Assembly (NCBI GenBank): GCA_023664185.1
Contig: JAMPGA010000001.1
Span: forward strand, 987,413 to 1,051,412
Direction: 5' to 3'
Source of the DNA: Muribaculaceae bacterium
Lineage (GTDB): Bacteria; Bacteroidota; Bacteroidia; Bacteroidales; Muribaculaceae
DNA length: 64,000 bases
Each line of letters begins with the position of its first letter. Within the stretch, counting starts at the first letter, position 1. Shown here piece after piece: positions 51,163-60,094 of the stretch. Under the pieces are notes generated by a model. It did no database searches. It saw nothing but the letters and a program-made list of their open reading frames with translations, and was not told where the DNA came from. Both the position numbers and the translations under genes were made by a program.

Positions 51163-53214
51163 TTAGTATCCGTATTTGTTGGTATATTGACCGTTGGAGC
51201 GTGCTATGACATTGCGCGGGTAAGGCAGGATGTAGCGAACCACGGGGAGCTTGCTGGCATCGAGAGTGGCGGGGTCGGGGCACGATGTGTAGATACCGTT
51301 CTGGTTGATGTAGATACGGCCGGTGAGGTCATAGTCACAGTAGATGTAACCACGGAGTGAGTAGCAGAAGTAGTCCTGGGGATAACCCTTGTTTTCGTCA
51401 TACCACTCGAACATCGAAGCGTTCGAAACCTTGAGCAGGGCGCCTTCTGAAGCCGACATGGGCTTGTAGGCATTGTGGATCTCGACAACTTTCATGCTGT
51501 TGTCTGTGCAGGGGAACTGCCAGTCGGCATAGGTTGAAGCTGCGTTGGTGCCTCTTGTCACGTTGTCCTTGTAGTAAACGATCGAGGGGAAGTTGCGGAG
51601 GTCGTAACCGTCCTCTGTGCCGAAGTCGTGCATCGAAACATACTCGAGCTCAACAGATGATGAACCGGCATCCTCGGCCACTGCATAGTAGCGCCAGAAG
51701 TTCCAGAAGGTGTTCTCGGCGAGGAGGTTGTGACGGACGAGGTCGCGCCAGCGCATGTTCTCACCGGCAAACTCAAACTTACGCTCGTTGAGCACAGCCT
51801 TGCGGAAGGTGTCTTCGTCGGCTGATACCTCAGCAATGTAGGTGTCTACCTTTGCGGGGTTGGTGAGGCGGAAAGCACGCTCGCGCACCTGACGGAGAGC
51901 TCCAACAGCCTTTGCACCGTTCTTGCCACCAAGACCCTCGCACTCGTTGACAGCCTCAGCATACATGAGAAGCACGTCGGTGTAGCGCATGTAGGGGTAG
52001 TTGATACCTGTGTTCTCCTTGGTTTTGGGACCGAGACCTGAATTCACCCAGAGTTTCGACCACTTGCCGTTGTAGATAGTACGGCCGCGGTTGTTGCTGT
52101 AGATGAAGGTAGCGACTGCGGGGCTTGCGCTGGTGTAATACCAAAGCTGGTTGAGGTAGTCGCGACGCATATCCTCGTCGTCGAACGAGAAGCGGTAGAA
52201 AGCGTTGAGCTGAGCGCTCGAGCTTGCCTGGCCGAAGTTATGGGCGGTGGTACCGTCAGATGCATCCATCTTGGGGCCGTGGATATAACCGATTGCACCG
52301 GTCGACTCTGTGCCGAAGGGGATCTCGAAGATCACGTCACCGTTGTTGGCGAGCACACCGTTGCACTCGTTGGTGAACACTTCGTGGTAGAGCTGAGTGG
52401 AAAGAGTGTAGTTTCCGGAGCTGATGACAGAGTCGCAATAATTGCGGGTCATTTCATAATATTTCTTGTAGTCGGCGTTCATGCGCTCCATCTTGCCGTA
52501 TGAGCTACCCTCGGGACGGAGAGTGTAGCCGGCAGCTGTCTGAGCCAGACGTGCTATCATGGCCCAAGCCATCTCCTTGCTGATGCGGTCGCAGGCAACG
52601 GTAGATGCGCTTGACATCTCGGGAGCAATCTCCTCGAGGTCGGCGATGAGCTTGTCGATGATCTCGGCACGATCGGTGACGGGATAAACGAGAGTCTCGG
52701 CGTTGTAAGAGGGCACGAGCGACATGGGCACGTCGCCGAACATCCAGATAAGATCATGGTAATTCATGGCGCGAATCACCTTGGCCTCGCCCAGCATCTG
52801 AGTGTAGGTCTTGAGTTTCTCTTTATCGTCCATGAGGGGGCTGTTCTCCATCTGGTCGATGAAGATGTTTGCAGCCTCGATGGCAGCGTAGAACTGCGAC
52901 CAAGCTTTATAGAGGTCGCCGGCGTCGGGGTCGGCCTCATAGCGACGGAAGCCGTTGGTCGAAGCGTAGTGGCCGTTCTGGATGTTGAAATCCACGTCGG
53001 TGTTGAGCGAGTAGATGGAGATCAGCTTCTCGCCATAGGTGTCGCTCGAGAGTATCTGAGCATACACGCCGTTGAGAGCAGTGTTCGCGTCTGACTCCGA
53101 TGTGAAAGCTTCGGCCGGTAACATCTGTGAAGGTGCGTCGACTTCGAGATAGTCGGAGCAGGCTCCAAGAGCAAGGGCAGAGAGAGATGCGATTGCTATA
53201 TTGTGAAGTTTCAT
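51163..53214 (-). CDS. susD: SusD/RagB-type glycan-binding lipoprotein
   Basis: Outer-membrane lipoprotein of 683 aa that forms the lid of the SusC channel and binds oligosaccharides. The lipobox is ALGAC (Cys19) followed by SDYLEVDAPSQ. The N-terminal TPR-like helices show TALNGVYAQILSSD, AIEAANIFIDQ and MLGEAKVIRAMNYHDLIWMFGDVP. The C-terminal family block is GINYPYMRYTDVLLMYAEAVNE, followed by ALRQVRERAF. The length is larger than typical SusD, suggesting an extended binding face. It lies 27 nt after susC. The symbol denotes the family, not the starch system. Confidence 0.94.
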   Translation of the reverse strand: MKLHNIAIASLSALALGACSDYLEVDAPSQMLPAEAFTSESDANTALNGVYAQILSSDTYGEKLISIYSLNTDVDFNIQNGHYASTNGFRRYEADPDAGDLYKAWSQFYAAIEAANIFIDQMENSPLMDDKEKLKTYTQMLGEAKVIRAMNYHDLIWMFGDVPMSLVPSYNAETLVYPVTDRAEIIDKLIADLEEIAPEMSSASTVACDRISKEMAWAMIARLAQTAAGYTLRPEGSSYGKMERMNADYKKYYEMTRNYCDSVISSGNYTLSTQLYHEVFTNECNGVLANNGDVIFEIPFGTESTGAIGYIHGPKMDASDGTTAHNFGQASSSAQLNAFYRFSFDDEDMRRDYLNQLWYYTSASPAVATFIYSNNRGRTIYNGKWSKLWVNSGLGPKTKENTGINYPYMRYTDVLLMYAEAVNECEGLGGKNGAKAVGALRQVRERAFRLTNPAKVDTYIAEVSADEDTFRKAVLNERKFEFAGENMRWRDLVRHNLLAENTFWNFWRYYAVAEDAGSSSVELEYVSMHDFGTEDGYDLRNFPSIVYYKDNVTRGTNAASTYADWQFPCTDNSMKVVEIHNAYKPMSASEGALLKVSNASMFEWYDENKGYPQDYFCYSLRGYIYCDYDLTGRIYINQNGIYTSCPDPATLDASKLPVVRYILPYPRNVIARSNGQYTNKYGY

Positions 53215-53241
53215 TGTGTTTTAATGGATGTTTAGACTTTG

Positions 53242-56200
53242 TTAGAAGGCAAGATTAAGACCGAACACGTAGCTGCGTGAGCGCGGGTAGCGGTTGTAAT
53301 CGTAGCTGGGAGTAAGACCGCTCTGAACGTCAACCTCGGGGTCATAACCAGAATACTTGGTGATGATGAAGGGGTTGGCAACAGATGCGTAGAAACGGCA
53401 CTTGCTCATACCGGCTTTCTTGTAGATCTTGGCGGGAAGAGTGTAGCCGACAGTGATGTCGTTGCAGCGCAGGAACGAACCGTCTTCTACGAAGTAGCTC
53501 ATGGTGACATCCTTGTTCAGGCCTGCAGGATTCCAGCGGGTCTGGTTCATGTTGTCGGTGACATACATGGCCTCATATTCGGGGAAGTTGGTGTTCTTGT
53601 AGGTATGCTCAGCACCATATACATATGTCCAGCGGTCGGTGAACTCTGAGAGGACATTCATACACTTCTGCTTCTTGATATCATTGTCGATAGCAGACGA
53701 CAGATAGTAGTTGGTGGCGTTGTATACGTCGTAGTCGAGGAAGAAGGTGAAGTTGGCTGTGAAGTCAAAGCCCTTCCACTGGCCGTTGAGACCGAAACCA
53801 CCCTGGAGACGGGGAGTTGTGCGGCCGATAACGGTGCGGTCATATTCGTCGATCTTGCCGTCGGGGTATCCATCGGGACCTGAGATATCTTTGAACTTGA
53901 TCTTACCGGGAAGTGTGGGGTTGCCGGCCGCGTCTGTACCGAAGATACCGTTCATGTCTACTGTACCGGCTTTCGGAGTGTAAACATTGTTGGCAAAGTC
54001 AAATTCGTCGAAGTCATAGAGGCCGTCGTAAACGAAACCGTAGATGAGACCTACCTCACCGCCTACCTGGAGGATGTAGTTGTCATAGCCCGAGCCACCC
54101 TTCTTGTTGGTGAGCTCATCGCCGTCGCCGGCCAGCTTGTCGACAACCATCTTGTTTGAACCAAGGTTGAAGCTTGCACTCAGCACATAGTCCTTGCCAC
54201 GGAGAATGTCGCCGTTCACAGCGAGCTCGACACCCTTGTTGGATACCTTACCGATGTTCTGATACTGGTAAGAGTAACCTGCGGTTGAGAGGATAGGAGT
54301 CTTATAGATAAGGTCAGAGGTTGTGTTCCAGTAAACCTCGGGGGTGACACGCAGACGACCGCTGAAGAATGAGAGGTCGAGAGCGAGGTTGCGGGTCAGA
54401 GTGGTCTCCCACTTCAGGTCGGGGTTGGGGAGGTAGTTGCCTACGCCATACCAGAGCTCACCGTTGGTGTTTGCTACAGTGCCGCCGAAAGCGGGACCTG
54501 CTGCTGAGTTGGATGAGTAGAGGTAGCGCCACATGTCGGCGTCAACGCGGTTGTTACCGGCTTTACCAATGGCGGCACGGATCTTGAGTTCGTCAAGCCA
54601 GGTGAGATCCTTCATCCAGTTCTCCTCCGACATTACCCATGCACCTGATACCGAGGGGAAGTAGCCCCACTGGTGGCCGGGTGCGAACACTGACGAACCG
54701 TCGGCGCGGAATGTAGCTGAGAGGAGGTACTTGTGGTCGTAGTTGTAGTTGAGCTGACCGAAGTATGAAGTGGTGCGCGAAGCGGTGCTGAGGCTTGAGG
54801 TGGCCTTGTTCTTCGAGCTTGAGCCCATGCCCATGTTAGCCCAAGCCTTGCCGGCTTCGATCTCGTAGGGGAACTCATAGTTCTTCATAGTGGTACCCTG
54901 GGTCTGCTTGTGATAGAGCTCGAAACCAACGAGGGCGAAGAAGTTGTTCTTCTCCTTGATGCTCCAGTCATATGAAGCAGTGGTGGTCCAGGTGTACGAG
55001 TTGGTCTGTTTCTTTTCGATCTGAGCTACAGGGAGGTTGTTGTTCTTTGTGCCCTCCGAAGTAGCGGGACCCCAGAAACGGTTGTCGTCGGTGAAACCGA
55101 TGGTGTAGTTACCCTCGGTGCGGATTGAAAGACCGGAGATGGGCTTGTATTCGAGAGAAGCCTGATTTGTGAAGGTGTAAGAATGTTTCTTACGCTGGTT
55201 GGTCTTGATATCGCTCACAGGGTTGGTGAGAGAGTATTTCTTCTCGTCGAGCTCATCGTAACGGTCGGCAGGCCATTCGATGCCGATGAATTCACGGATA
55301 CCACCGGTAGGAGCGTAGCGGAGCACGTCGATGATACCACCTGTACCCACGTTGTCGCCACCGGCACCCTCGTCACGACGGTAAGTCATTTTGGGGTTGT
55401 ACTGGAATGTGAGGTTGGGGAGGATCTTGGTCTGGAGCTTGGTAAGGATGTTTGTACGACGAACACCTGAGCCCATGATGATACCCTTATCCTCTGACTG
55501 AGTGAACGATACATTGTAACGGGTCTGGTCGTTACCGCCACCGATCGAGAGGTTGGTCGAGTAAGAGAAGGGGTTGTTGCCCATTACCTCGTCCTGCCAG
55601 TCGTTGGTCTTGGCAGCCTTGTAGAGATCTATATCGTAGGGGTTACCGAATTGCTTGCGCCAGTAGCGTGATGTGGAGCCGCGAGTGTTTGTGGCGGCAG
55701 CCATATCCCACTGATACTGAACAAAGTCGTAGGTATCCATAAGGTCGAGCTGCTTGGTGATGTGGCTGACAGATCCCTGGAGGTTAAGAGAAACCTGAGT
55801 CTTGCCTTCCTGAGCCGACTTGGTGGTCACGATGACAACGCCGTTACCACCCTTGGCACCATATATAGCGGTGAGCGATGCATCCTTGAGGACGTCGATG
55901 CTCTGAATATCCGAAGGGGGAATATCGTTGATGTTTTCAACCTGGAAGCCGTCCACGATGTAAAGAGGATCGTTTGACTGGGTCACTGATGTCGCACCAC
56001 GCACGCGGATGTTGATATCGGCACCGGGCTGACCGTCGACGGTGGTTACCTGCACACCGGCTACCTTACCCTGGAGGGCCACAGCAGCTGAGGTGACGGG
56101 AACTGCGGCGAGCTTGACACCCGAAACAGAACCAACTGAACCTGTCAGGTCGCGGCGGGCACGTGTACCACCATAACCGATGACTACGACTTCCTCGAGG

Positions 56201-56553
56201 GCTTCTGAATCCTCAACCAAGACAACCTTGATGTTGGTCTGGCCGTTGACCTTTACTTCCTCGGTCTTATATCCGATATAGCTCACCTTGAGGGTAGCTT
56301 TCGGTGATACATTCTTAAGAGTGAAGTTACCGTCGATATCGGTGGCAACACCCTCTTTGGAGCCATCCACCAGGACGGTGGCGCCGATCATGGGTTCGCC
56401 GGTACTGTCTTCAACCGTACCGGAGACTGTGATGTTCTGTGCGTTGACCGGAAGGCCCGCGCAGAGCAGCATCAGCAGGAACATGGTTTTCCATTGCGTT
56501 GCAAGGGAAAATCGCCGCAGCCACTGGCTACGACCTGAGATTAAGTCTTTCAT
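53242..56553 (-). CDS. susC: SusC/RagA-type TonB-linked outer-membrane transporter
   Basis: TonB-dependent oligosaccharide importer of 1103 aa. A long signal peptide (to about NAQ, residue 39) precedes an N-terminal carboxypeptidase-like domain (ITVSGTVEDSTGEPMIGATV, then VSYIGYKTEEVKV) and the TonB box region EEVVVIGYG. The plug domain (TGSVGSVSGVKLAAVPV, LQGKVAGVQVTTVDGQPG) and the large barrel follow, ending in SYVFGLNLAF with terminal Phe. A shorter start at the internal Met of MFLLMLLCAG is possible. It pairs with SusD and, by context with GH28-GH105 and CE8 genes, probably imports pectic oligosaccharides. Confidence 0.95.
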   Translation of the reverse strand: MKDLISGRSQWLRRFSLATQWKTMFLLMLLCAGLPVNAQNITVSGTVEDSTGEPMIGATVLVDGSKEGVATDIDGNFTLKNVSPKATLKVSYIGYKTEEVKVNGQTNIKVVLVEDSEALEEVVVIGYGGTRARRDLTGSVGSVSGVKLAAVPVTSAAVALQGKVAGVQVTTVDGQPGADINIRVRGATSVTQSNDPLYIVDGFQVENINDIPPSDIQSIDVLKDASLTAIYGAKGGNGVVIVTTKSAQEGKTQVSLNLQGSVSHITKQLDLMDTYDFVQYQWDMAAATNTRGSTSRYWRKQFGNPYDIDLYKAAKTNDWQDEVMGNNPFSYSTNLSIGGGNDQTRYNVSFTQSEDKGIIMGSGVRRTNILTKLQTKILPNLTFQYNPKMTYRRDEGAGGDNVGTGGIIDVLRYAPTGGIREFIGIEWPADRYDELDEKKYSLTNPVSDIKTNQRKKHSYTFTNQASLEYKPISGLSIRTEGNYTIGFTDDNRFWGPATSEGTKNNNLPVAQIEKKQTNSYTWTTTASYDWSIKEKNNFFALVGFELYHKQTQGTTMKNYEFPYEIEAGKAWANMGMGSSSKNKATSSLSTASRTTSYFGQLNYNYDHKYLLSATFRADGSSVFAPGHQWGYFPSVSGAWVMSEENWMKDLTWLDELKIRAAIGKAGNNRVDADMWRYLYSSNSAAGPAFGGTVANTNGELWYGVGNYLPNPDLKWETTLTRNLALDLSFFSGRLRVTPEVYWNTTSDLIYKTPILSTAGYSYQYQNIGKVSNKGVELAVNGDILRGKDYVLSASFNLGSNKMVVDKLAGDGDELTNKKGGSGYDNYILQVGGEVGLIYGFVYDGLYDFDEFDFANNVYTPKAGTVDMNGIFGTDAAGNPTLPGKIKFKDISGPDGYPDGKIDEYDRTVIGRTTPRLQGGFGLNGQWKGFDFTANFTFFLDYDVYNATNYYLSSAIDNDIKKQKCMNVLSEFTDRWTYVYGAEHTYKNTNFPEYEAMYVTDNMNQTRWNPAGLNKDVTMSYFVEDGSFLRCNDITVGYTLPAKIYKKAGMSKCRFYASVANPFIITKYSGYDPEVDVQSGLTPSYDYNRYPRSRSYVFGLNLAF

Positions 56554-56698
56554 GTTTTGTCAGTTGATAAATAAGATTTGTTTCATGCAATTCGATTGGT
56601 ATTGTGCTTGGTTTTGATTGGATTCTTCTGTTTTTCTTTCTGCTTGATAATTGGATTTAAAGTTTTCGGTATAAGATTTTGGTAGTCAAAAGGTTGGC

Positions 56699-56746
56699 AC
56701 ACGCTCCTCGGGCGGCTCTACATGAACCGCTACCCGTCGGGGGTGT
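56699..56746 (-). other. GC-rich stem-loop in the susC leader
   Basis: In the minus-strand leader RNA, CGG and GCGG (separated by a 3-nt bulge) pair with CCGC and CCG around an 11-nt loop (56709-56736), with an outer ACAC/GTGT pairing (56699-56702, 56743-56746). The surrounding leader is AT-rich, so this GC-rich island stands out. A regulatory role is only inferred. Confidence 0.35.
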
Positions 56747-56765
56747 ATGTCAGCAATTTTCAACA

Positions 56766-56796
56766 CAAAAGTAATAAAAATTTTTCAATCTGCAAA
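56766..56796 (-). promoter_or_regulatory. Promoter for the susC operon
   Basis: The minus strand has TTTG (56793-56796), a 19-nt spacer and TACTTTTG (56766-56773). The susC ATG at 56553 is about 205 nt downstream of the expected start site. Confidence 0.72.
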
Positions 56797-56833
56797 GGGT
56801 TAACAAAAAATAACTATCATTTTTAACGCTTTT

Positions 56834-56865
56834 TTTGGCATGTCGGGAATAAGATTGTATCTTTG
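56834..56865 (+). promoter_or_regulatory. Promoter for the GH28-GH105 operon
   Basis: TTTG (56834-56837), a 20-nt spacer and TATCTTTG (56858-56865) are at full consensus. The ATG at 56962 is 96 nt downstream of the box. Confidence 0.75.
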
Positions 56866-56961
56866 TGCAGACCTCAATCTCTCACCTCACGCTTCCGACC
56901 GCCCCACGTGGCCATACACATATATTATAGCAACACATATATTACATTTTACAATAACACC

Positions 56962-59487
56962 ATGAAGAAAATCTCGACCCTGCTGCTTGCTCTATGGGTG
57001 GCGGCCACGGCGTGGGCCTCGACACCTCAGGAGGCCTGGGAGACTACTTATCCGCAGATTCAGCAGCGCATTAAGGCTCCCCAGTTCCGCGACAAGGACT
57101 ACAAGCTGTTTGACTACGGCAAAAAGTCGAAAACAAAGGGCTATCTCTACACCGAGCTCATCAACAAGACCATAGACCTCTGCTCGCGCGAGGGAGGCGG
57201 CCGCGTCATTATACCCAAGGGCACTTGGCTCACTGGCCCCATCACTCTAAAGGACAATGTAAACCTCTATCTCGAGGAGGGTGCCACCCTGCTCTTCACC
57301 ACCGACCCCAAGGAGTATCCCATAGTGCGTACCCGCTGGGAAGGCATGGACTGCTACAACTATCAGCCGCTGGTTTATGCCATCGACGCCACAAACATAG
57401 CCCTCTCAGGCAAGGGTGTGCTCGACGGCCAGGCATCAAACGCAAACTGGTGGGGCATGAGCTCAAAGAAGGGCCATGACTACGACGGCCCCGAGCCTGC
57501 TCCGGCCACACAGAAGGTGGGTCGACCCCTGCTGCAGGAGTGGAACGAAAACGGTGTGCCCGTGGAGAAGCGCATCCTCGGCGACGGCTACGGCATGCGA
57601 CCCCAGATGGTAAACTTCGTAAACTGCAAGAATGTGCTCATCCAGGATGTGACGCTGCTGCGGTCACCCTTCTGGGTTATCCACCCCTTGTTCTGCGAAA
57701 ATCTCACCGTAAAGGGCGTCATCATCCAGAACGACGGCCCCAACGGCGACGGCTGCGACCCTGAGTCGTGCAAGGATGTGCTGATCGAGGACTGCTCCTT
57801 CGACACCGGCGACGACTGCATAGCCATAAAGAGCGGCCGCAACCGCGACGGCATCCGCGACGCTCGCCCCACCGAGAACGTCATCGTGCGCAACTGCCGC
57901 ATGAAAAACGGCCACGGAGGCATCGTGGTGGGCTCCGAGATCTCGGGCGGATTCAAGAACCTCTTTGCCGAAAACTGCGTGATGGACTCACCCGACCTGG
58001 ACCGCGTGGTGCGCATCAAGACCAACTCATGCCGCAGCGGAGTGATCGAAAACATCTACGTGCGCAATATCGAAGTGGGCCAGTGCAAGGAAGCTGTCCT
58101 GAAAATAAATCTGCTCTATGAGCGCCGCGAAGCCTGCGACCACTCTTATCCACCTGTGGTGCAGAACGTATACCTGCAGAACATCACATGCCAGAAGAGC
58201 GAATATGGCGTGAAGATAGAGAGCTTCGAGGATCTGTGCAATGTGCGCAACATCGAGGTGATCGACTGCCACTTCAACAACGTCTCCTCGGGCGGCAACT
58301 CCATCGAAGGTCTCGTCAAGAACCTCATTATAGCCAACACCTATATCAACGGCAAGCTCGTCGACGAATATTCACCCCTGTCGCAGCGCATGGTGCTCTC
58401 CGAAATGAAGCGCAACCCCAAGAGCACACAGCTCGACCACCAGAAAGGCCCGAAGTGGACCTACGCCGTGGGCACTGAGCTCGACGCTTTCATTAACGTG
58501 GCCAACCGCTATGGCGACAAGGCCATCGAGGAGTATGCCCTCTCGTATGTCGACTCGCTCGTCAACCCCGACGGCACCATCAAGACCTACAAGATTTCGG
58601 ACTACAACCTCGACCAGTGCAAGAACGGCACACTGCTCATGGTGGCCTACGACCGCACTGGCGATGAGCGTTACAAGAAAGCCATGGACACCCTGCACGA
58701 GCAGCTCAAAGGTCAGCCTAAGACTGCCGACGGCGGCTACTGGCACAAGAAAGTCTACCCCCATCAGATGTGGCTCGACGGCCTCTTCATGGCCGAGCCC
58801 TTCTCAGCCAAATACGCCAAGCGCTTCCTCAGCCCCGAGGAGCAGGCCAAGGAGTGGGACAACATAGCCAACCAGTTCCTCACAGTGGCCAAACACACCT
58901 ATGACCCCGCCACAGGGCTCTATCGCCACGCATGGGACGAGAGCAAGGAGCAGTTCTGGTGTGACAAGGAGACAGGCCAGTCGGCCCACGCATGGGCACG
59001 TGCCCAGGGATGGATCTTCATGGCTCTGCTCGATGTGCTCGAGGAGATGCCCGCCGACAATCCCAACCGCCCCGAGCTGGTGAAGCTGCTCAAATCGCTG
59101 GCCGACGGCGTGGTGAAGTTCCAGGACACCAAGAGCGGCTGCTGGTTCCAGGTGCTTGATCAGCCCGGACGTGAAGGCAACTATCTTGAAGGCACCGCCA
59201 CAGCTATGTATGTCTACTCGCTGCTGCGCGGTGTGCGCATGGGCCTGCTCGACGACAGCTACCTGCAGGCTGCCCTCACAGGCTGGAACGGCATGCAGAA
59301 AAACCTTATCCGCCAGGATAAAGACGGCACAATCTCGCTGCTCAACTGCTGCGCTGTAGGTGGCCTGGGTGGCAAAAATATGCGCGACGGCTCGTTTGAA
59401 TACTACCTCTCGGAGCCCATCATCGAAAACGACTGCAAGGGCGTAGGCCCCTACATCAACGCCGCTCTCGAGATGGAGCGCCGCTAA
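56962..59487 (+). CDS. Bifunctional GH28 polygalacturonase - GH105 unsaturated uronyl hydrolase
   Basis: Exported two-domain pectinase of 841 aa, signal peptide about 1-19. The GH28 beta-helix (about 45-450) keeps the catalytic set: NGDGCD with D263, the pair D284-D285 in DTGDDC, H318 in NGHGG and R351/K353 in RIK. This predicts galacturonan hydrolysis. The GH105 alpha/alpha barrel (about 498-841) has the conserved HQMWLDGLFMAEPF with likely catalytic D606, and HAWARAQGWIFMALLD. This predicts removal of terminal unsaturated galacturonate. The fusion would couple chain cutting to the trimming of lyase-type ends. The start at 56962 precedes the signal peptide; the frame from 56863 overlaps the promoter. 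Confidence 0.92.
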   Translation: MKKISTLLLALWVAATAWASTPQEAWETTYPQIQQRIKAPQFRDKDYKLFDYGKKSKTKGYLYTELINKTIDLCSREGGGRVIIPKGTWLTGPITLKDNVNLYLEEGATLLFTTDPKEYPIVRTRWEGMDCYNYQPLVYAIDATNIALSGKGVLDGQASNANWWGMSSKKGHDYDGPEPAPATQKVGRPLLQEWNENGVPVEKRILGDGYGMRPQMVNFVNCKNVLIQDVTLLRSPFWVIHPLFCENLTVKGVIIQNDGPNGDGCDPESCKDVLIEDCSFDTGDDCIAIKSGRNRDGIRDARPTENVIVRNCRMKNGHGGIVVGSEISGGFKNLFAENCVMDSPDLDRVVRIKTNSCRSGVIENIYVRNIEVGQCKEAVLKINLLYERREACDHSYPPVVQNVYLQNITCQKSEYGVKIESFEDLCNVRNIEVIDCHFNNVSSGGNSIEGLVKNLIIANTYINGKLVDEYSPLSQRMVLSEMKRNPKSTQLDHQKGPKWTYAVGTELDAFINVANRYGDKAIEEYALSYVDSLVNPDGTIKTYKISDYNLDQCKNGTLLMVAYDRTGDERYKKAMDTLHEQLKGQPKTADGGYWHKKVYPHQMWLDGLFMAEPFSAKYAKRFLSPEEQAKEWDNIANQFLTVAKHTYDPATGLYRHAWDESKEQFWCDKETGQSAHAWARAQGWIFMALLDVLEEMPADNPNRPELVKLLKSLADGVVKFQDTKSGCWFQVLDQPGREGNYLEGTATAMYVYSLLRGVRMGLLDDSYLQAALTGWNGMQKNLIRQDKDGTISLLNCCAVGGLGGKNMRDGSFEYYLSEPIIENDCKGVGPYINAALEMERR

Positions 59488-59527
59488 TACAGACAGAACG
59501 TCCACACAAACATCATTTATACCGTCT

Positions 59528-59564
59528 AAGACAGCCTCCCTTCGCGAAACGGGGAGGCTGTCTT
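59528..59564 (+). terminator. Hairpin terminator after GH28-GH105
   Basis: Arms 59528-59540 and 59552-59564 (AAGACAGCCTCCC and its complement) pair over 13 bp, with a T-run following on the plus strand. The loop itself contains the small palindrome TTCGCGAA. It suggests that the GH43 gene at 60095 needs its own promoter. Confidence 0.85.
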
Positions 59565-59638
59565 TGTCGTAAGAGCCTGTCCCATAATATATGTTAAGGC
59601 TGAGGCGGTCAGCCATTGAGCAGCTTTGGTCGTGTGAT

Positions 59639-59668
59639 GAGGGAGTGTACATTGATGTACACGACCGA
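59639..59668 (+). repeat. Hairpin module A (GAGGGAG-stem-loop-GACCGA)
   Basis: A 30-nt unit: GAGGGAG, a 6-bp stem TGTACA/TGTACA with loop TTGA, then CGACCGA. It shares its flanks and exact spacing with module B but has a different, still paired, stem. Confidence 0.7.
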
Positions 59669-59850
59669 AGAACACGGACAGAAATGCCAATGGATGGCCG
59701 AGGCGATGGTAACTTCCTCCGCCCGACAGATTTAAGCCAAAGTTTTTGTTTAGAGGTAAGGAGAGAATATACTTTCATATATAATTAACGCATTGATGCA
59801 AAGAAAATTACCTCAATCTCGCATCTCTCGGGTGCTTTTGGCGCTGGCGC

Positions 59851-59880
59851 TCGGTCACAATGCCACAGCATTGCTCCCTC
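59851..59880 (-). repeat. Hairpin module B (GAGGGAG-stem-loop-GACCGA)
   Basis: Read on the minus strand this is GAGGGAG, a 6-bp stem CAATGC/GCATTG with loop TGTG, then TGACCGA, again 30 nt. The conserved flanks with compensating stem changes relative to module A point to selection on the folded structure. Confidence 0.7.
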
Positions 59881-60018
59881 ACACCACCTCCAAAATCCCT
59901 CCGAGATATGCGACCTCAGCGTTAACATATATTATGGGACAGGCTCTTAATATATAAAGTTTCAGGCAAGGCATAATTTTTTGGTAGTAAATTAGGTGAG
60001 ATTTCACCGAAAATTTCG

Positions 60019-60026
60019 TAACTTTG
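60019..60026 (+). promoter_or_regulatory. -7 box for the GH43-CE8-uxaB operon
   Basis: TAACTTTG matches TAnnTTTG, 68 nt upstream of the GH43 ATG. No -33 box at normal spacing was found; the nearest TTTG is 35 nt upstream. Confidence 0.5.
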
Positions 60027-60094
60027 GGGCAAATTATATACTTGCGGCACGACTCACGCGTGTCCCGACACCATCAAAACCTTAAATTGAACTT

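Larger units (their letters stand above)
56554..56961. other. Divergent control region of the pectin locus (408 bp)
   Basis: Gap between susC (leftward) and the GH28-GH105 gene (rightward). It holds two separate consensus promoters back to back (56766-56796 leftward, 56834-56865 rightward) about 37 bp apart. The susC leader is therefore about 205 nt long and contains a GC-rich stem-loop (56699-56746). The rightward leader is about 90 nt. No coding sequence or clear operator repeat was seen. Confidence 0.7.
59570..59949. mobile_element. MITE-like element with 28-bp perfect terminal inverted repeats
   Basis: The ends 59570-59597 and 59922-59949 are perfect 28-bp inverted repeats (outer end TAAGAGCCTGTCCCATAA), with seven further matching bases after one mismatch. 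Both ends terminate in TA, which fits a TA target duplication as made by Tc1/mariner-IS630 or some IS5-group transposases. The 380-bp body encodes no transposase; its 65-codon frame has no domain. Two internal hairpin modules of opposite orientation are listed separately. The element sits between the terminator of the GH28-GH105 gene and the promoter of the GH43 gene. Confidence 0.8.

Noticed and set aside
58804..59778. 324-codon minus-strand frame opposite the GH105 domain
   Set aside because: It would start inside the MITE-like element and run antisense through a conserved enzyme domain.
59591..59788. 65-codon open frame inside the inverted-repeat element
   Set aside because: It begins within the terminal repeat, runs through both arms of hairpin module A and shows no domain; the DNA is better explained as a non-coding MITE-like body.
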